Source of the DNA: Sphingomonas sp. FARSPH | GTDB lineage: Bacteria; Pseudomonadota; Alphaproteobacteria; Sphingomonadales; Sphingomonadaceae | Direction: 5' to 3' | Length of the DNA: 64,000 nucleotides | Assembly: GCF_003355005.1 (NCBI RefSeq) | Contig: NZ_CP029985.1 | Span: 2,564,501-2,628,500 of the forward strand | In this document: piece after piece, positions 9,382 to 17,164 of the stretch | Layout: every line of letters begins with the position of its first letter | Numbering within the stretch: position 1 is the stretch's first letter | The notes under the pieces: generated by a model | Database searches by the model: none | What the model saw: the letters and a program-made list of their open reading frames with translations, nothing else | Told to the model about the DNA's origin: nothing | Program-made: the position numbers and the translations under genes

Positions 9382-9972
9382 TCAATCCGGGATCGTATTC
9401 TCGTCGGCGATGCCCGCCTTGAACGACCGCGACGCGTCGCTGCCATCGGGCGTATGCGCGCCTTTTCTGTCGGGCTTGCCCTTCGTGTCGGGGGACGCCG
9501 ATTTCGGCGTACTGCTGCGCAGGGTTAGCAGCGCCGTCGCGGCGACCGCGCCGGCAGCAGCGGCCAGGCCCGCACCGATCGCCGAAACGCCGATTTTGCT
9601 CCGCAGCTTGTCCGCGATTCCCGATGGCGTCGGCGTCGTGGCGCTCTTGCGCGTGGCCGGCGGCGTCGGGCGCTTCGCAGCGCGGGGCTTGGCGGCACGC
9701 GGCTTGACCGCGGTTGCAGCCGGCGCCTGCTCAGCCTGCGGCTTGGTCGGCGTCGTACGCGCACGGCGCGGCGTCGAGGTGGCGGCGGCCGGCGCTTCGT
9801 CGGTTTTGGCCGCCGCGGAAGCCGCCGCCGATTTGGTGGTGGCGCGGCGACGGGGTTTGCCGTCGCCCGCCGTCGTTGCCGGCGTGCTGCGCGTCGTGCT
9901 CGATTTCCGCGGCGCGCGGCGGCGGGGCGTGACGCCGGTTTCGGTCTTTGGCGTGTCGGTATCGTCGGCCAT
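9382..9972 (-). CDS. Ala/Lys/Pro/Thr-rich protein with histone-H1-like tail and a hydrophobic segment
   Basis: This protein of about 196 residues is of very biased composition. Residues 10-120 are dominated by Ala, Pro, Thr, Lys and Arg with many KPRRR, TPRRA and AAKPRAAK-type blocks, resembling bacterial histone-H1-like DNA-binding tails. A hydrophobic Ala/Gly-rich stretch (SAIGAGLAAAAGAVAATALL) near 140-160 could be a membrane segment. The tail after it is polar. Function is not known; nucleoid binding or an envelope role are both possible. The start is uncertain: ATGs at 9972 and 9981 are both feasible, and 9972 gives MADDTDTP with GGGA upstream. The open frame is long and free of convincing competitors on the other strand. 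Confidence 0.55.
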   Translation of the reverse strand: MADDTDTPKTETGVTPRRRAPRKSSTTRSTPATTAGDGKPRRRATTKSAAASAAAKTDEAPAAATSTPRRARTTPTKPQAEQAPAATAVKPRAAKPRAAKRPTPPATRKSATTPTPSGIADKLRSKIGVSAIGAGLAAAAGAVAATALLTLRSSTPKSASPDTKGKPDRKGAHTPDGSDASRSFKAGIADENTIPD

Positions 9973-10085
9973 GATGTCCATCCCAGCAGCGCGAACGCTT
10001 TTCGGTTCGCTGGCGTAACGCATCACCGGCCGATGGTTTCCAGCGGCCGCGTGCGCCGAGCAGAAAACCGTTTCACCGGAAAGGT

Positions 10086-11537
10086 TTAGCGGAACGGCGG
10101 CTCATCGAAGGCGCGCAGCTTGCGGCTGTGCAGGCGGTCGCCCTCGCGGCGCAGCTGCTCGCACGTCTCGATGCCGATCCGCATGTGCTCGCTGATCGCG
10201 CGTTCGTAGAACCGATTGGCCTGGCCCGGCAGCTTGAGTTCGCCGTGCAACGGCTTGTCGGACACGCACAGCAACGTGCCGTAGGGGACGCGGAAGCGAT
10301 AGCCCTGCGCCGCGATCGTCGCCGATTCCATGTCGATGCCGACCGCGCGGCTGAGCGAGAAGCGCAGCGCGGAGGCGGAATAGCGGAGTTCCCAGTTGCG
10401 GTCGTCCGTGGTGACGATCGTGCCCGTGCGCAGGCGACGCTTCAGTTCCTCGCCCGACTGGCCCGAGATGATCTCCGACGCCTTGGCGAGCGCCTGCTGC
10501 ACCTCGGCGATCGCGGGCACGGGGATTTCGGGCGGCAGCACATCGTCCAGCACATGGTCGTCGCGCAGATAGGCGTGGGCGAGCACGTAATCGCCGATCC
10601 GCTGCGACGGGCGCAGGCCGCCGCAATGGCCGATCATTAGCCACGCCTCAGGACGCATCACCGCCAGATGATCGCAGATCGTCTTGGCGTTGGACGGACC
10701 GACGCCGATGTTGACGAGCGTGATGCCCGTGCCATCCGCGGCCATCAGGTGATAGGCGGGCATCTGGTGCCGCCGCCACGCGCTGTCGCTGACCAGTTTG
10801 TCGATGTCGCTGGGGCTGGTGATGACGATATTGCCCGCGCCCGACAGTGCGGTGAAGCGCGACGGCGCGCCGTCTGCGTCCGGCCCCAGCTGCGACGCGC
10901 CCCAGCGGACGAATTCGTCGACGTAGCGGTGGTAATTGGTGAACAGCACGAACCGCTGCGTATGTTCGGCGGGCGTGCCCATGTAATGGCGCAGGCGCGC
11001 GAGGCTGAAATCGGTGCGCAGCGCGTCGAACAGCGCGAGCGGGCGCGTCTCGCCGTCCGACATCCACAGGCCGTCGGCGATCTCGTCGCCGATATGCGCG
11101 AGCTCGGTCGCGGGGAAATGGCGCGACAATTCGGTCGCGGACACGCTGTCGAGGCTGAGCGCATGGCCAGGATCGAGGACGTAGGGGAAGGGGATTTCCT
11201 GCCGCCCGGGCAGCGCCTCGACGGTGACGTCGTAATCCTCGATCAGCAAGGTCAGCTGTTCGGTCAGATAGTCGGCGAACAGCCCCGGCTTGGTGACGCT
11301 GATCGTATAGGTGCCGGGCGACACGAGCCGGCCGAACGAGCGCGGCGGCGTCGGCCGGTTGAGGTCGCCGGCATAATGCAGGCGGATGACCGGATAGGCG
11401 AAGCTGCCGTCGTGCCGGCTTTCCGGCGAGGGCGGCGTACCGTCGGTGAGATAGGCGGTGAGCGCGGCCTGGAGCCGGTCGACCGATGCGCGATAGAGGC
11501 GTTCGAGTTCGGAAACGATCTGGGATGCGGTTGACAT
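10086..11537 (-). CDS. amn: AMP nucleosidase
   Basis: This 483-residue protein, almost exactly the length of E. coli Amn, hydrolyses AMP to adenine and ribose 5-phosphate in the cytoplasm. It has the family's own N-terminal domain (about 1-180, with PVIRLHYAGD and FGRLVSPGTY). A C-terminal nucleoside-phosphorylase fold follows, showing NIGVGPSNAKT, the phosphate/ribose loop MIGHCGGLR, and IDMESATIAAQGYRF. The stop is about 60 bases from the neighbouring Ala/Lys-rich gene on the same strand. No strong ribosome-binding site was seen ahead of the ATG at 11537. Confidence 0.95.
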   Translation of the reverse strand: MSTASQIVSELERLYRASVDRLQAALTAYLTDGTPPSPESRHDGSFAYPVIRLHYAGDLNRPTPPRSFGRLVSPGTYTISVTKPGLFADYLTEQLTLLIEDYDVTVEALPGRQEIPFPYVLDPGHALSLDSVSATELSRHFPATELAHIGDEIADGLWMSDGETRPLALFDALRTDFSLARLRHYMGTPAEHTQRFVLFTNYHRYVDEFVRWGASQLGPDADGAPSRFTALSGAGNIVITSPSDIDKLVSDSAWRRHQMPAYHLMAADGTGITLVNIGVGPSNAKTICDHLAVMRPEAWLMIGHCGGLRPSQRIGDYVLAHAYLRDDHVLDDVLPPEIPVPAIAEVQQALAKASEIISGQSGEELKRRLRTGTIVTTDDRNWELRYSASALRFSLSRAVGIDMESATIAAQGYRFRVPYGTLLCVSDKPLHGELKLPGQANRFYERAISEHMRIGIETCEQLRREGDRLHSRKLRAFDEPPFR

Positions 11538-11582
11538 CCCGGATGGTTACGCGCGGTCCGTGACGCTGGCAAGACGGGGTAT

Positions 11583-11666
11583 CCTCCCCGCTTGCGGGGA
11601 GGGGGACCAGCGAAGCTGGTGGAGGGGGCTCGCCACGGGCGTTGCGCTACGCGGAAAGCCCCCCTC
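11583..11666. repeat. Palindromic intergenic repeat, family A (imperfect copy)
   Basis: A perfect 20-base hairpin (11583-11602, CCTCCCCG-CTTG-CGGGGAGG) is followed by a second hairpin (ACCAGC-gaa-GCTGGT, 11606-11620). GAGGGGGCT at 11622-11630 can pair with AGCCCCCCTC at 11657-11666. The first half closely matches the left half of the element at 14481-14621, so this is a member of the same family with a decayed right half. It separates amn from the peroxiredoxin gene. Confidence 0.75.
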
Positions 11667-11711
11667 AGCGCCGGCGCGCTGCCACCTGCCCGTGCCGGGA
11701 AGATTAGGGCG

Positions 11712-12191
11712 TCATATCTCGCTGAGCAGATGTTCCGCGCTGCTGACCTTGAACTCGCCGGGCGCCTCGACGTGGAGCTGCTTCACCACGCCGTCCTCGA
11801 CCAGCATCGCATAGCGGGCCGAGCGCGTGCCCATGCCAAACTTGCTCGCGTCGATCGCCAGGCCCAGCGCCTCGGCGAAGGCGGCGTTCCCGTCCGCCAG
11901 CATCGTGATGCCCTCCGCGCCCGCGGTCTTGGCCCAGGCGGCCATGACGAAGGCGTCGTTGACGGATGTGCAGGCGATCTCGTCGACGCCCTTCGCCAGG
12001 ATCGCGTCCTTCTGTTCGACGAAGCCGGGCAGGTGCTTGGCCGAGCAGGTCGGCGTGAACGCGCCGGGCACCGCGAACAGCGCGACGGTGCGGCCAGCGA
12101 AATACTCCTCGGACGAGATCGTGTCGGGGCCGTCCGGCGTCACCTTGACGAGCGGAACGGCGGGAATGGTGTCGCCGACGGAAATGGTCAT
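11712..12191 (-). CDS. Peroxiredoxin, Prx5 type
   Basis: This 159-residue cytosolic thiol peroxidase reduces hydrogen peroxide and alkyl hydroperoxides. The peroxidatic cysteine lies in PGAFTPTCSAKHLPGF (near residue 48), the hallmark of the Prx5/hybrid group, and the conserved Arg region follows (TRSARYAML). No C-terminal glutaredoxin fusion is present. The ATG at 12191 gives the usual MTISVGDTIP start with GAGG 6 bases upstream; a longer in-frame extension looks untranslated. It is divergent from the YqgE-like gene across 92 bases, so the two probably share a promoter region. Confidence 0.92.
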   Translation of the reverse strand: MTISVGDTIPAVPLVKVTPDGPDTISSEEYFAGRTVALFAVPGAFTPTCSAKHLPGFVEQKDAILAKGVDEIACTSVNDAFVMAAWAKTAGAEGITMLADGNAAFAEALGLAIDASKFGMGTRSARYAMLVEDGVVKQLHVEAPGEFKVSSAEHLLSEI

Positions 12192-12283
12192 GACGGGCCT
12201 CGCGGTGAGAGACGGAAAGGGAGCGCGACTGGTCGGCGAAAGCGCGACGGATTTCAACGTGGGATTTCGCGGCATCGCGCCTT

Positions 12284-12856
12284 ATGGTGGCGATGATGAA
12301 CGATCTGGCCTTTCTGACGGGGCAGTTCCTGCTCGCGACGCCCGGGATGATGGACCCGCGGTTCGACCATGCGGTGATTGCGATGTGCGCGCATGACGCC
12401 GCGGGTGCGCTCGGCATCGGGATCGGCGCGACGATCGACGACCTCGGCCTGCACGATCTGCTCGACCAGTTCGACATCGCGCACGGCGATGCGCCCGACG
12501 TGCCGATCCACTTCGGTGGCCCGGTCGAGCCGCGGCGCGGCTTCGTGCTCCATTCCACCGACTGGGGCGGGCAGGACACGATCGACGTCGCCGGCCGCTG
12601 GGCGATGTCGAGCACCGTCGACGTGCTGCGTGCGATCGCGGCAGGGACGGGGCCGTCGCGCTACGTCGTCGCGCTCGGCTATGCGGGCTGGGGCGCGGGA
12701 CAGCTGGAGGGCGAAATGGCGCAGCCGGGCTGGTTCAACGTGGCGGGCGACGACGCCTTGCTGTTCGACACCGCCGCCGACCGCCGCTGGGCAGGCAGCT
12801 TCGCTCGGGCGGGGATCGACCCGCGGCTGCTCGTCGCCGACACGGGCACCGCATGA
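12284..12856 (+). CDS. YqgE/AlgH-family protein (UPF0301)
   Basis: This 190-residue protein has the UPF0301 pattern: an early FLTGQFLLATPGMMDPRF, the IHFGGPVEPRRGFVLH loop, and GYAGWGAGQLEGEM near residue 130. The family is widespread and soluble, and its molecular role is unsettled; in Pseudomonas, AlgH has been linked to alginate regulation. The ATG at 12284 and in-frame ATGs a few codons later (near 12293) are all possible starts. It is divergent from the peroxiredoxin gene and lies just upstream of the ahcY control region. Confidence 0.9.
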   Translation: MVAMMNDLAFLTGQFLLATPGMMDPRFDHAVIAMCAHDAAGALGIGIGATIDDLGLHDLLDQFDIAHGDAPDVPIHFGGPVEPRRGFVLHSTDWGGQDTIDVAGRWAMSSTVDVLRAIAAGTGPSRYVVALGYAGWGAGQLEGEMAQPGWFNVAGDDALLFDTAADRRWAGSFARAGIDPRLLVADTGTA

Positions 12857-12885
12857 TGCGGCAGGACACTCGGCTCGCGCCCAGC

Positions 12886-12905
12886 ATATAAAGATATCTT
12901 TATAT
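12886..12905. promoter_or_regulatory. Perfect 20-bp palindrome upstream of ahcY, probable repressor operator
   Basis: ATATAAAGATATCTTTATAT reads the same on both strands and is strikingly AT-rich in this G+C-rich DNA. It ends exactly where a -35-like TTGATC begins. Its form (AAAGATATCTTT core) fits, from memory, the operators of ArsR-family regulators of the methionine/SAH cycle (SahR type), for which ahcY is a usual target. The regulator itself is not in the window, so the assignment is inference. Confidence 0.7.
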
Positions 12906-12934
12906 TTGATCTCGCGCCGCTCCCGACGTACATG
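12906..12934 (+). promoter_or_regulatory. Candidate sigma-70-type promoter of ahcY
   Basis: TTGATC (12906-12911) and TACATG (12929-12934) are separated by 17 bases and lie about 60 bases before the ahcY start. The palindrome abuts the -35 box, so a protein bound there could block RNA polymerase. The -10 match is only moderate. Confidence 0.4.
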
Positions 12935-12993
12935 CGCGCGCATCCGGCACGGGGACGAGCCCCGCCGAACAACGCACGCTCAGGAGAATCCTC

Positions 12994-14415
12994 GTGGCAA
13001 CCGCGCTCGCTACCGAGACCCACGATTACGTCATCAAGGACATCGGCCTCGCCGATTTCGGCCGCGCCGAAATCAAGATCGCCGAAACCGAAATGCCCGG
13101 CCTGATGGCACTGCGCAGCGAATTCGGCGCGGCGCAGCCGCTCAAGGGCGCGCGCATCACCGGCTCGCTGCACATGACGATCCAGACCGCGGTGCTGATC
13201 GAGACGCTGACCGCGCTCGGCGCCGACGTCCGCTGGGCGACGTGCAACATCTATTCGACGCAGGACCATGCCGCCGCCGCGATCGCCGCGACCGGCGTGC
13301 CCGTGTTCGCGGTGAAGGGCGAGAGCCTGGCCGAATATTGGGACTATGTCGGCGACATCTTCTCGTGGGACCATGAGGTCGAGGGCCAGACCGCCAACAT
13401 CATCCTCGACGACGGCGGCGACGCGACCATGTTCGCGCTGTGGGGCGCGAAGCTGGAAGCCGGCGCGACCTTCGCCGAGCCGGAGAACGAGGAAGAGGTC
13501 GAGTTCCAGCGCTCGGTCAAGGCGTTCATCGCCAGGAAGCCGGGCTATCTGACGCAGACCGTCAAGAACCTGAAGGGCGTCAGCGAAGAGACCACCACCG
13601 GCGTGCACCGCCTGTACGAGATCGCGAAGAAGGGCGAGCTTCCCTTCCCGGCGATCAACGTCAACGATTCGGTCACCAAGTCGAAGTTCGACAATCTGTA
13701 CGGCTGCAAGGAATCGCTGGTCGACGCGATCCGTCGCGCCACCGACGTGATGCTCGCGGGCAAGGTCGCGACCGTCGCCGGCTTCGGCGACGTCGGCAAG
13801 GGTTCGGCCCAGTCGCTGCGCAACGGCGGCGCGCGCGTGCTCGTCACCGAGATCGACCCGATCTGCGCATTGCAGGCGGCGATGGAGGGCTTCGAGGTCG
13901 TGACGATGGACGAGGCGGTGAAGCGCTCGGACATCTTCGTGACCGCGACCGGCAACGCCGACGTCATCACTGCCGATCACATGAAGGCGATGAAGCCGAT
14001 GTCGATCGTCTGCAACATCGGCCACTTCGACAGCGAGATCCAGATCGCCGCGCTGTCGAACTACAAGTGGACCGAAGTGAAGCCGGGCACCGACCTCGTC
14101 GAATTCCCGGACGGCAAGCAGATCATCGTGCTCGCCAAGGGCCGGCTGGTGAACCTGGGCTGCGCCACCGGCCACCCGTCGTTCGTGATGTCCGCCTCGT
14201 TCACCAACCAGACGCTCGCGCAGATCGAGCTGTGGACGAAGGGCGAGAACTACAAGAACGAGGTCTACGTCCTGCCCAAGCACCTCGACGAGAAGGTCGC
14301 CGCGCTCCACCTCGAAAAGCTGGGCGTCCAGCTGTCGAAGCTGTCGGAGAAGCAGGCGAGCTACATCGGCGTGCCGGTCGAAGGGCCGTTCAAGCCGGAT
14401 CACTATCGCTACTGA
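12994..14415 (+). CDS. ahcY: Adenosylhomocysteinase (S-adenosylhomocysteine hydrolase)
   Basis: This 473-residue cytosolic, NAD-dependent enzyme splits S-adenosylhomocysteine into homocysteine and adenosine, relieving product inhibition of methyltransferases. The sequence shows GSLHMTIQTAVLIETL, the dinucleotide-binding GFGDVGKGSAQSL, CNIGHFDSEI and the typical C-terminal KPDHYRY. Start is GTG at 12994 with AGGAG about 7 bases upstream. Control is likely through the palindrome at 12886-12905. A good intrinsic terminator follows at 14441. In the same window the PmtA-like methyltransferase at 60872 would be one source of its substrate. Confidence 0.97.
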   Translation: MATALATETHDYVIKDIGLADFGRAEIKIAETEMPGLMALRSEFGAAQPLKGARITGSLHMTIQTAVLIETLTALGADVRWATCNIYSTQDHAAAAIAATGVPVFAVKGESLAEYWDYVGDIFSWDHEVEGQTANIILDDGGDATMFALWGAKLEAGATFAEPENEEEVEFQRSVKAFIARKPGYLTQTVKNLKGVSEETTTGVHRLYEIAKKGELPFPAINVNDSVTKSKFDNLYGCKESLVDAIRRATDVMLAGKVATVAGFGDVGKGSAQSLRNGGARVLVTEIDPICALQAAMEGFEVVTMDEAVKRSDIFVTATGNADVITADHMKAMKPMSIVCNIGHFDSEIQIAALSNYKWTEVKPGTDLVEFPDGKQIIVLAKGRLVNLGCATGHPSFVMSASFTNQTLAQIELWTKGENYKNEVYVLPKHLDEKVAALHLEKLGVQLSKLSEKQASYIGVPVEGPFKPDHYRY

Positions 14416-14440
14416 TCGTCCGCACGATCGGTAAGGGAAG

Positions 14441-14470
14441 GGGCGGTGCCGAAAGGCGCCGCCCTTTTTC
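14441..14470 (+). terminator. Rho-independent terminator of ahcY
   Basis: Stem GGGCGGTGCC / GGCGCCGCCC (one G-T pair) with a GAAA tetraloop, followed by TTTTTC. It lies 26 bases after the ahcY stop. Confidence 0.9.
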
Positions 14471-14480
14471 GTTTCTTCGA

Positions 14481-14621
14481 TCCTCCCCGCTTCGCGGGGA
14501 GGGGGACCGCCAGCCGCAGGCTGGTGGTGGAGGGGCAGCCCTAAACGGCGTCGCGTGTGGCTGCCCCTCCACCACGCCTCTGCGAGGCGCGGTCCCCCTC
14601 CCCTGCAAAAGCAGGGGAGGA
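14481..14621. repeat. 141-bp near-perfect inverted repeat, family A palindromic element
   Basis: The two halves pair in three blocks separated by small loops: TCCTCCCC with GGGGAGGA, GGGGAGGGGGACCGC with GCGGTCCCCCTCCCC, and GTGGTGGAGGGGCAGCC with GGCTGCCCCTCCACCAC. Each arm also contains its own small hairpin. It has no ORF. The layout is that of two REP-like units in head-to-head orientation (BIME-like). It sits between the ahcY terminator and divL. Related units occur at 11583 and, more distantly, at 41946 and 53928. Confidence 0.85.
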
Positions 14622-14709
14622 CTGGGTTCGATCATTGCCGCCCTCCGGCAATCCGTTCTACAGCTTGGCGGAAACACGCGGCGCAACCGGGCGCCGCAAG
14701 GGGTAGGCG

Positions 14710-17058
14710 TTGATCCAGCTTTCGGTGATGGCGGCGGTCGTGGCGGGGGCGGTGCTGGCGCTGCTGGTCGCGGGCGGCGGCTATGCGCTCTACCTCGGCT
14801 GGCGCTGGCGCGGCGAGGCGAGCGCCGCGGTCGCGCGGGTCCGCGAGTGGGAGGCGCTGCGCCAGGTGTCGCCGGCGATGGCGATGCTGGTCCGCGCTGA
14901 CGGCCGCGTCGAGATGCCGCCGCGCCTCGTCGACTGGTTCGGCCTGTCGAGCGCACCGCGCTTCCTGCAGGACCTCGGCGGCGACGGCGGCCTGCCCGAC
15001 GACGAGGCGGCGGCGCTGGCGAACGACGTCAAGGCGGCGCAGCGCGCGGGGCGCGCCTTCGTCCGCGCGCTGCATCCGCAAGGGTCGGGGCGCAGCATCA
15101 CCGTGCGCGGCGCGCGCGCGCCCGGCGATCTGGGCGCGACCGGCGCGGTCGTGTTGTGGACGCTCGACGCCACCGAGACGCAGGGCGAGATCGCGCGGCT
15201 GACCGCGGAGGTCGACGAACTGTCGGCCGCGTTCGATGCGCTGACCGGGCTGATCGAGGCGGCGCCGCTGCCGATGTGGTATCGCACGCCCGATTTCCGG
15301 CTGGCGATGGTCAACCGTGCCTATGTCCGCGCGGTCGAGGGGAAGGACGCCGCCGACGTCGTCGGGCGCGAACTGGAGCTGGTCGAGGGATCGGGGCGTG
15401 GCGGGCCGAAGGCGGGCGCGCGGCTGGCGCGCGAGGAGGGCCGGCCGCAGGTCGCGACCTTGCCCGCGACGATCGGCGGCGAACGACGTGCCTTTTACGT
15501 CCACGACATCCCGCTGCCGACCGGCGGCGTCGCGGGCTACGCGGTCGATATCGAGGATCTGGAACAGTCGCGTGCCGACGCCAAGCGGTTCGCGGAGGCG
15601 CAGCGCGCGATGCTCGATCGCCTGTCGGCGGGCGTCGCGCAATTCGGGCCCGATCGCGGCCTCGTCTTCTGCAACCAGCCGTTCCGCCGCATGTTCGCGA
15701 TGCGTGCCGAATGGCTCGCCGACCGACCGGAGTTCGAACGCGTGCTGGAACGCATGCGCGAGGCGAGCCGCCTGCCCGAGGTGCGCGATTTCCCGACGTG
15801 GAAGGCGGAGCGGCGGCAATGGTTCGTGCCGGGCGAGGACGCGGTCGAGGAAAACTGGCACCTGTCGGGCGGCACGCATTTGCGCGTTGTCGCGCAGCCG
15901 CTGCCCGACGGTGGCCTGCTGCTGATCTTCGAGGATCGTACCGAACAGGTGCAGCTCGCCAGCGCGCGCGACACGTTGCTGCGCGTGCGCACCGCGACCT
16001 TCGACAATCTGTTCGAGGCGCTGGCGGTGTTCGCAGCGGACGGCAAGCTGCAGCTGTGGAACAACCGCATGCGCACCGTCTGGGGGTTCGAGGAGGAGTT
16101 CCTCGCCGCCCATCCGCGCGTCGACGCTTTTGCCGAAGCCGCCGCCTCGCGCCTCGCCACGCCAAATCGTGCAGCCTTGATCCCCGAACTCGTCCGCTCC
16201 GCCACGGCGGAGCGACAGCAGCGCGGCGGCCGTGTCGCCTTCGCCGACGGCCGCCATTTCGAATTCGCCGCGGTGCCGCTGCCCGATGGCAACGCGCTGC
16301 TGACGATGCTCGACATCACCGACAGCCGCCGCGCCGAACAGGCACTGCGCGAACGCGCCAACGCGCTGGAGGCGGCGGACAAGGTCAAGACGCAGTTCGT
16401 CGCCAACATGAGCTACGAATTGCGCACGCCGCTCACCTCGATCAGCGGCTTTGCCGAGATGCTGCACGGCGGCTATGCCGGCGCGTTATCGCCGGAGGGT
16501 GACCAATATGTCCAGGCGATCCTCGATTCGGTCGAGCGGCTGGGGCTGCTGATCGACGACGTGCTCGACCTGACGCAGGGCGGCGACGAGGCGGAGGTGG
16601 CGCGCGTCGACGTCGATCTCGCCGCGGTCGCGCGGCAGGCGGCGGACACGATCCAGCCTGCAGCGAAGCGCCGCAAGCTCGACTTCGCGGTCGAACTGGC
16701 CCGATCGACGGGCCGCGTCACCGGCGATCCGAAGCGGCTGAAGGAAGTGATCGAGCATCTGCTGCGCCACGCCGTCGCCGCGACACCGGAGGGCGGCCGC
16801 ATTCTGCTCCACGCCGACGGCAATGCGACGCGCGCGCGGATCGTCGTGTCCGACGACGGATACGGCATGGATGCGGCGGCGGTCGCGCATGCCTTCGACC
16901 GATTCGCGGAGCCGGGCATGCAACCGACCGGCGAACGCGCGCTTGGCCTCGGCCTGCCGCTCGCCAAGCAGTTCGTCGAGGCGCATGGCGGGACGATCGA
17001 ACTGGTGTCCGAACCGGGGCAGGGGACGCTGGTGACGGTGGAGCTGCCGCGGCGATGA
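14710..17058 (+). CDS. divL: DivL-like PAS-domain kinase with Tyr in place of the phospho-accepting His
   Basis: This 782-residue protein has an N-terminal membrane helix (about 5-30), several PAS-like regions (about 170-550), and a HisKA-like dimerisation helix whose H-box reads SYELRTPL. Tyr569 stands where histidine kinases have His. An HATPase-like domain (about 640-780) has DDGYGMD and GLGLPLAKQFVEAHGG. This architecture, length and Tyr match Caulobacter DivL, which modulates the CckA-ChpT-CtrA phosphorelay in the cell cycle. The start is TTG at 14710 with AAGGGG 6 bases upstream; the next in-frame ATG (14728) lacks a ribosome-binding site. It is first in a long co-directional block with tsaE, amgK, murU and addBA. 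Confidence 0.9.
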   Translation: MIQLSVMAAVVAGAVLALLVAGGGYALYLGWRWRGEASAAVARVREWEALRQVSPAMAMLVRADGRVEMPPRLVDWFGLSSAPRFLQDLGGDGGLPDDEAAALANDVKAAQRAGRAFVRALHPQGSGRSITVRGARAPGDLGATGAVVLWTLDATETQGEIARLTAEVDELSAAFDALTGLIEAAPLPMWYRTPDFRLAMVNRAYVRAVEGKDAADVVGRELELVEGSGRGGPKAGARLAREEGRPQVATLPATIGGERRAFYVHDIPLPTGGVAGYAVDIEDLEQSRADAKRFAEAQRAMLDRLSAGVAQFGPDRGLVFCNQPFRRMFAMRAEWLADRPEFERVLERMREASRLPEVRDFPTWKAERRQWFVPGEDAVEENWHLSGGTHLRVVAQPLPDGGLLLIFEDRTEQVQLASARDTLLRVRTATFDNLFEALAVFAADGKLQLWNNRMRTVWGFEEEFLAAHPRVDAFAEAAASRLATPNRAALIPELVRSATAERQQRGGRVAFADGRHFEFAAVPLPDGNALLTMLDITDSRRAEQALRERANALEAADKVKTQFVANMSYELRTPLTSISGFAEMLHGGYAGALSPEGDQYVQAILDSVERLGLLIDDVLDLTQGGDEAEVARVDVDLAAVARQAADTIQPAAKRRKLDFAVELARSTGRVTGDPKRLKEVIEHLLRHAVAATPEGGRILLHADGNATRARIVVSDDGYGMDAAAVAHAFDRFAEPGMQPTGERALGLGLPLAKQFVEAHGGTIELVSEPGQGTLVTVELPRR

Positions 17059-17082
17059 GCGCTTGGCCTATCTTCTCCGTTT

Positions 17083-17150
17083 GCCCTGAGCTTGTCGAAG
17101 GGCTGTTCTTTGCTGCCGAAGGAAGGGCAGGGCTTCGACAAGCTCAGCCC
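17083..17150. repeat. Palindromic repeat, family B (GAGCTTGTCGAAG core)
   Basis: Arms GCCCTGAGCTTGTCGAAGGG and GGCTTCGACAAGCTCAGCCC are near-perfect inverted copies around a 27-base loop. This is the dispersed repeat with a CTTCGACAAGCTCAG core that, from memory, is common in sphingomonad genomes. Unusually, it lies inside a gene block, between divL and tsaE, and ends 15 bases before the tsaE start, so it could affect tsaE translation or mRNA processing. Confidence 0.85.
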
Positions 17151-17164
17151 GAACGGCGGAAGGC

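Noticed and set aside
11583..11666. Repeated hairpins considered as a CRISPR array
   Set aside because: There are no regular repeats with unique spacers; the hairpins are two stems of one palindromic element.
12857..12993. Possible SAH or SAM riboswitch before ahcY
   Set aside because: No conserved riboswitch core was found. The only strong signal is the DNA palindrome at 12886-12905, which suits a protein.
12679..14403. 574-codon minus-strand frame opposite ahcY
   Set aside because: ahcY is unmistakable, and the mirrored frame is Arg/His/Asp-rich with no recognisable motif.
14481..14621. Large inverted repeat considered as an insertion sequence
   Set aside because: It is 141 bases with no transposase gene and matches other short palindromes, so a REP/MITE-like element is the better reading.
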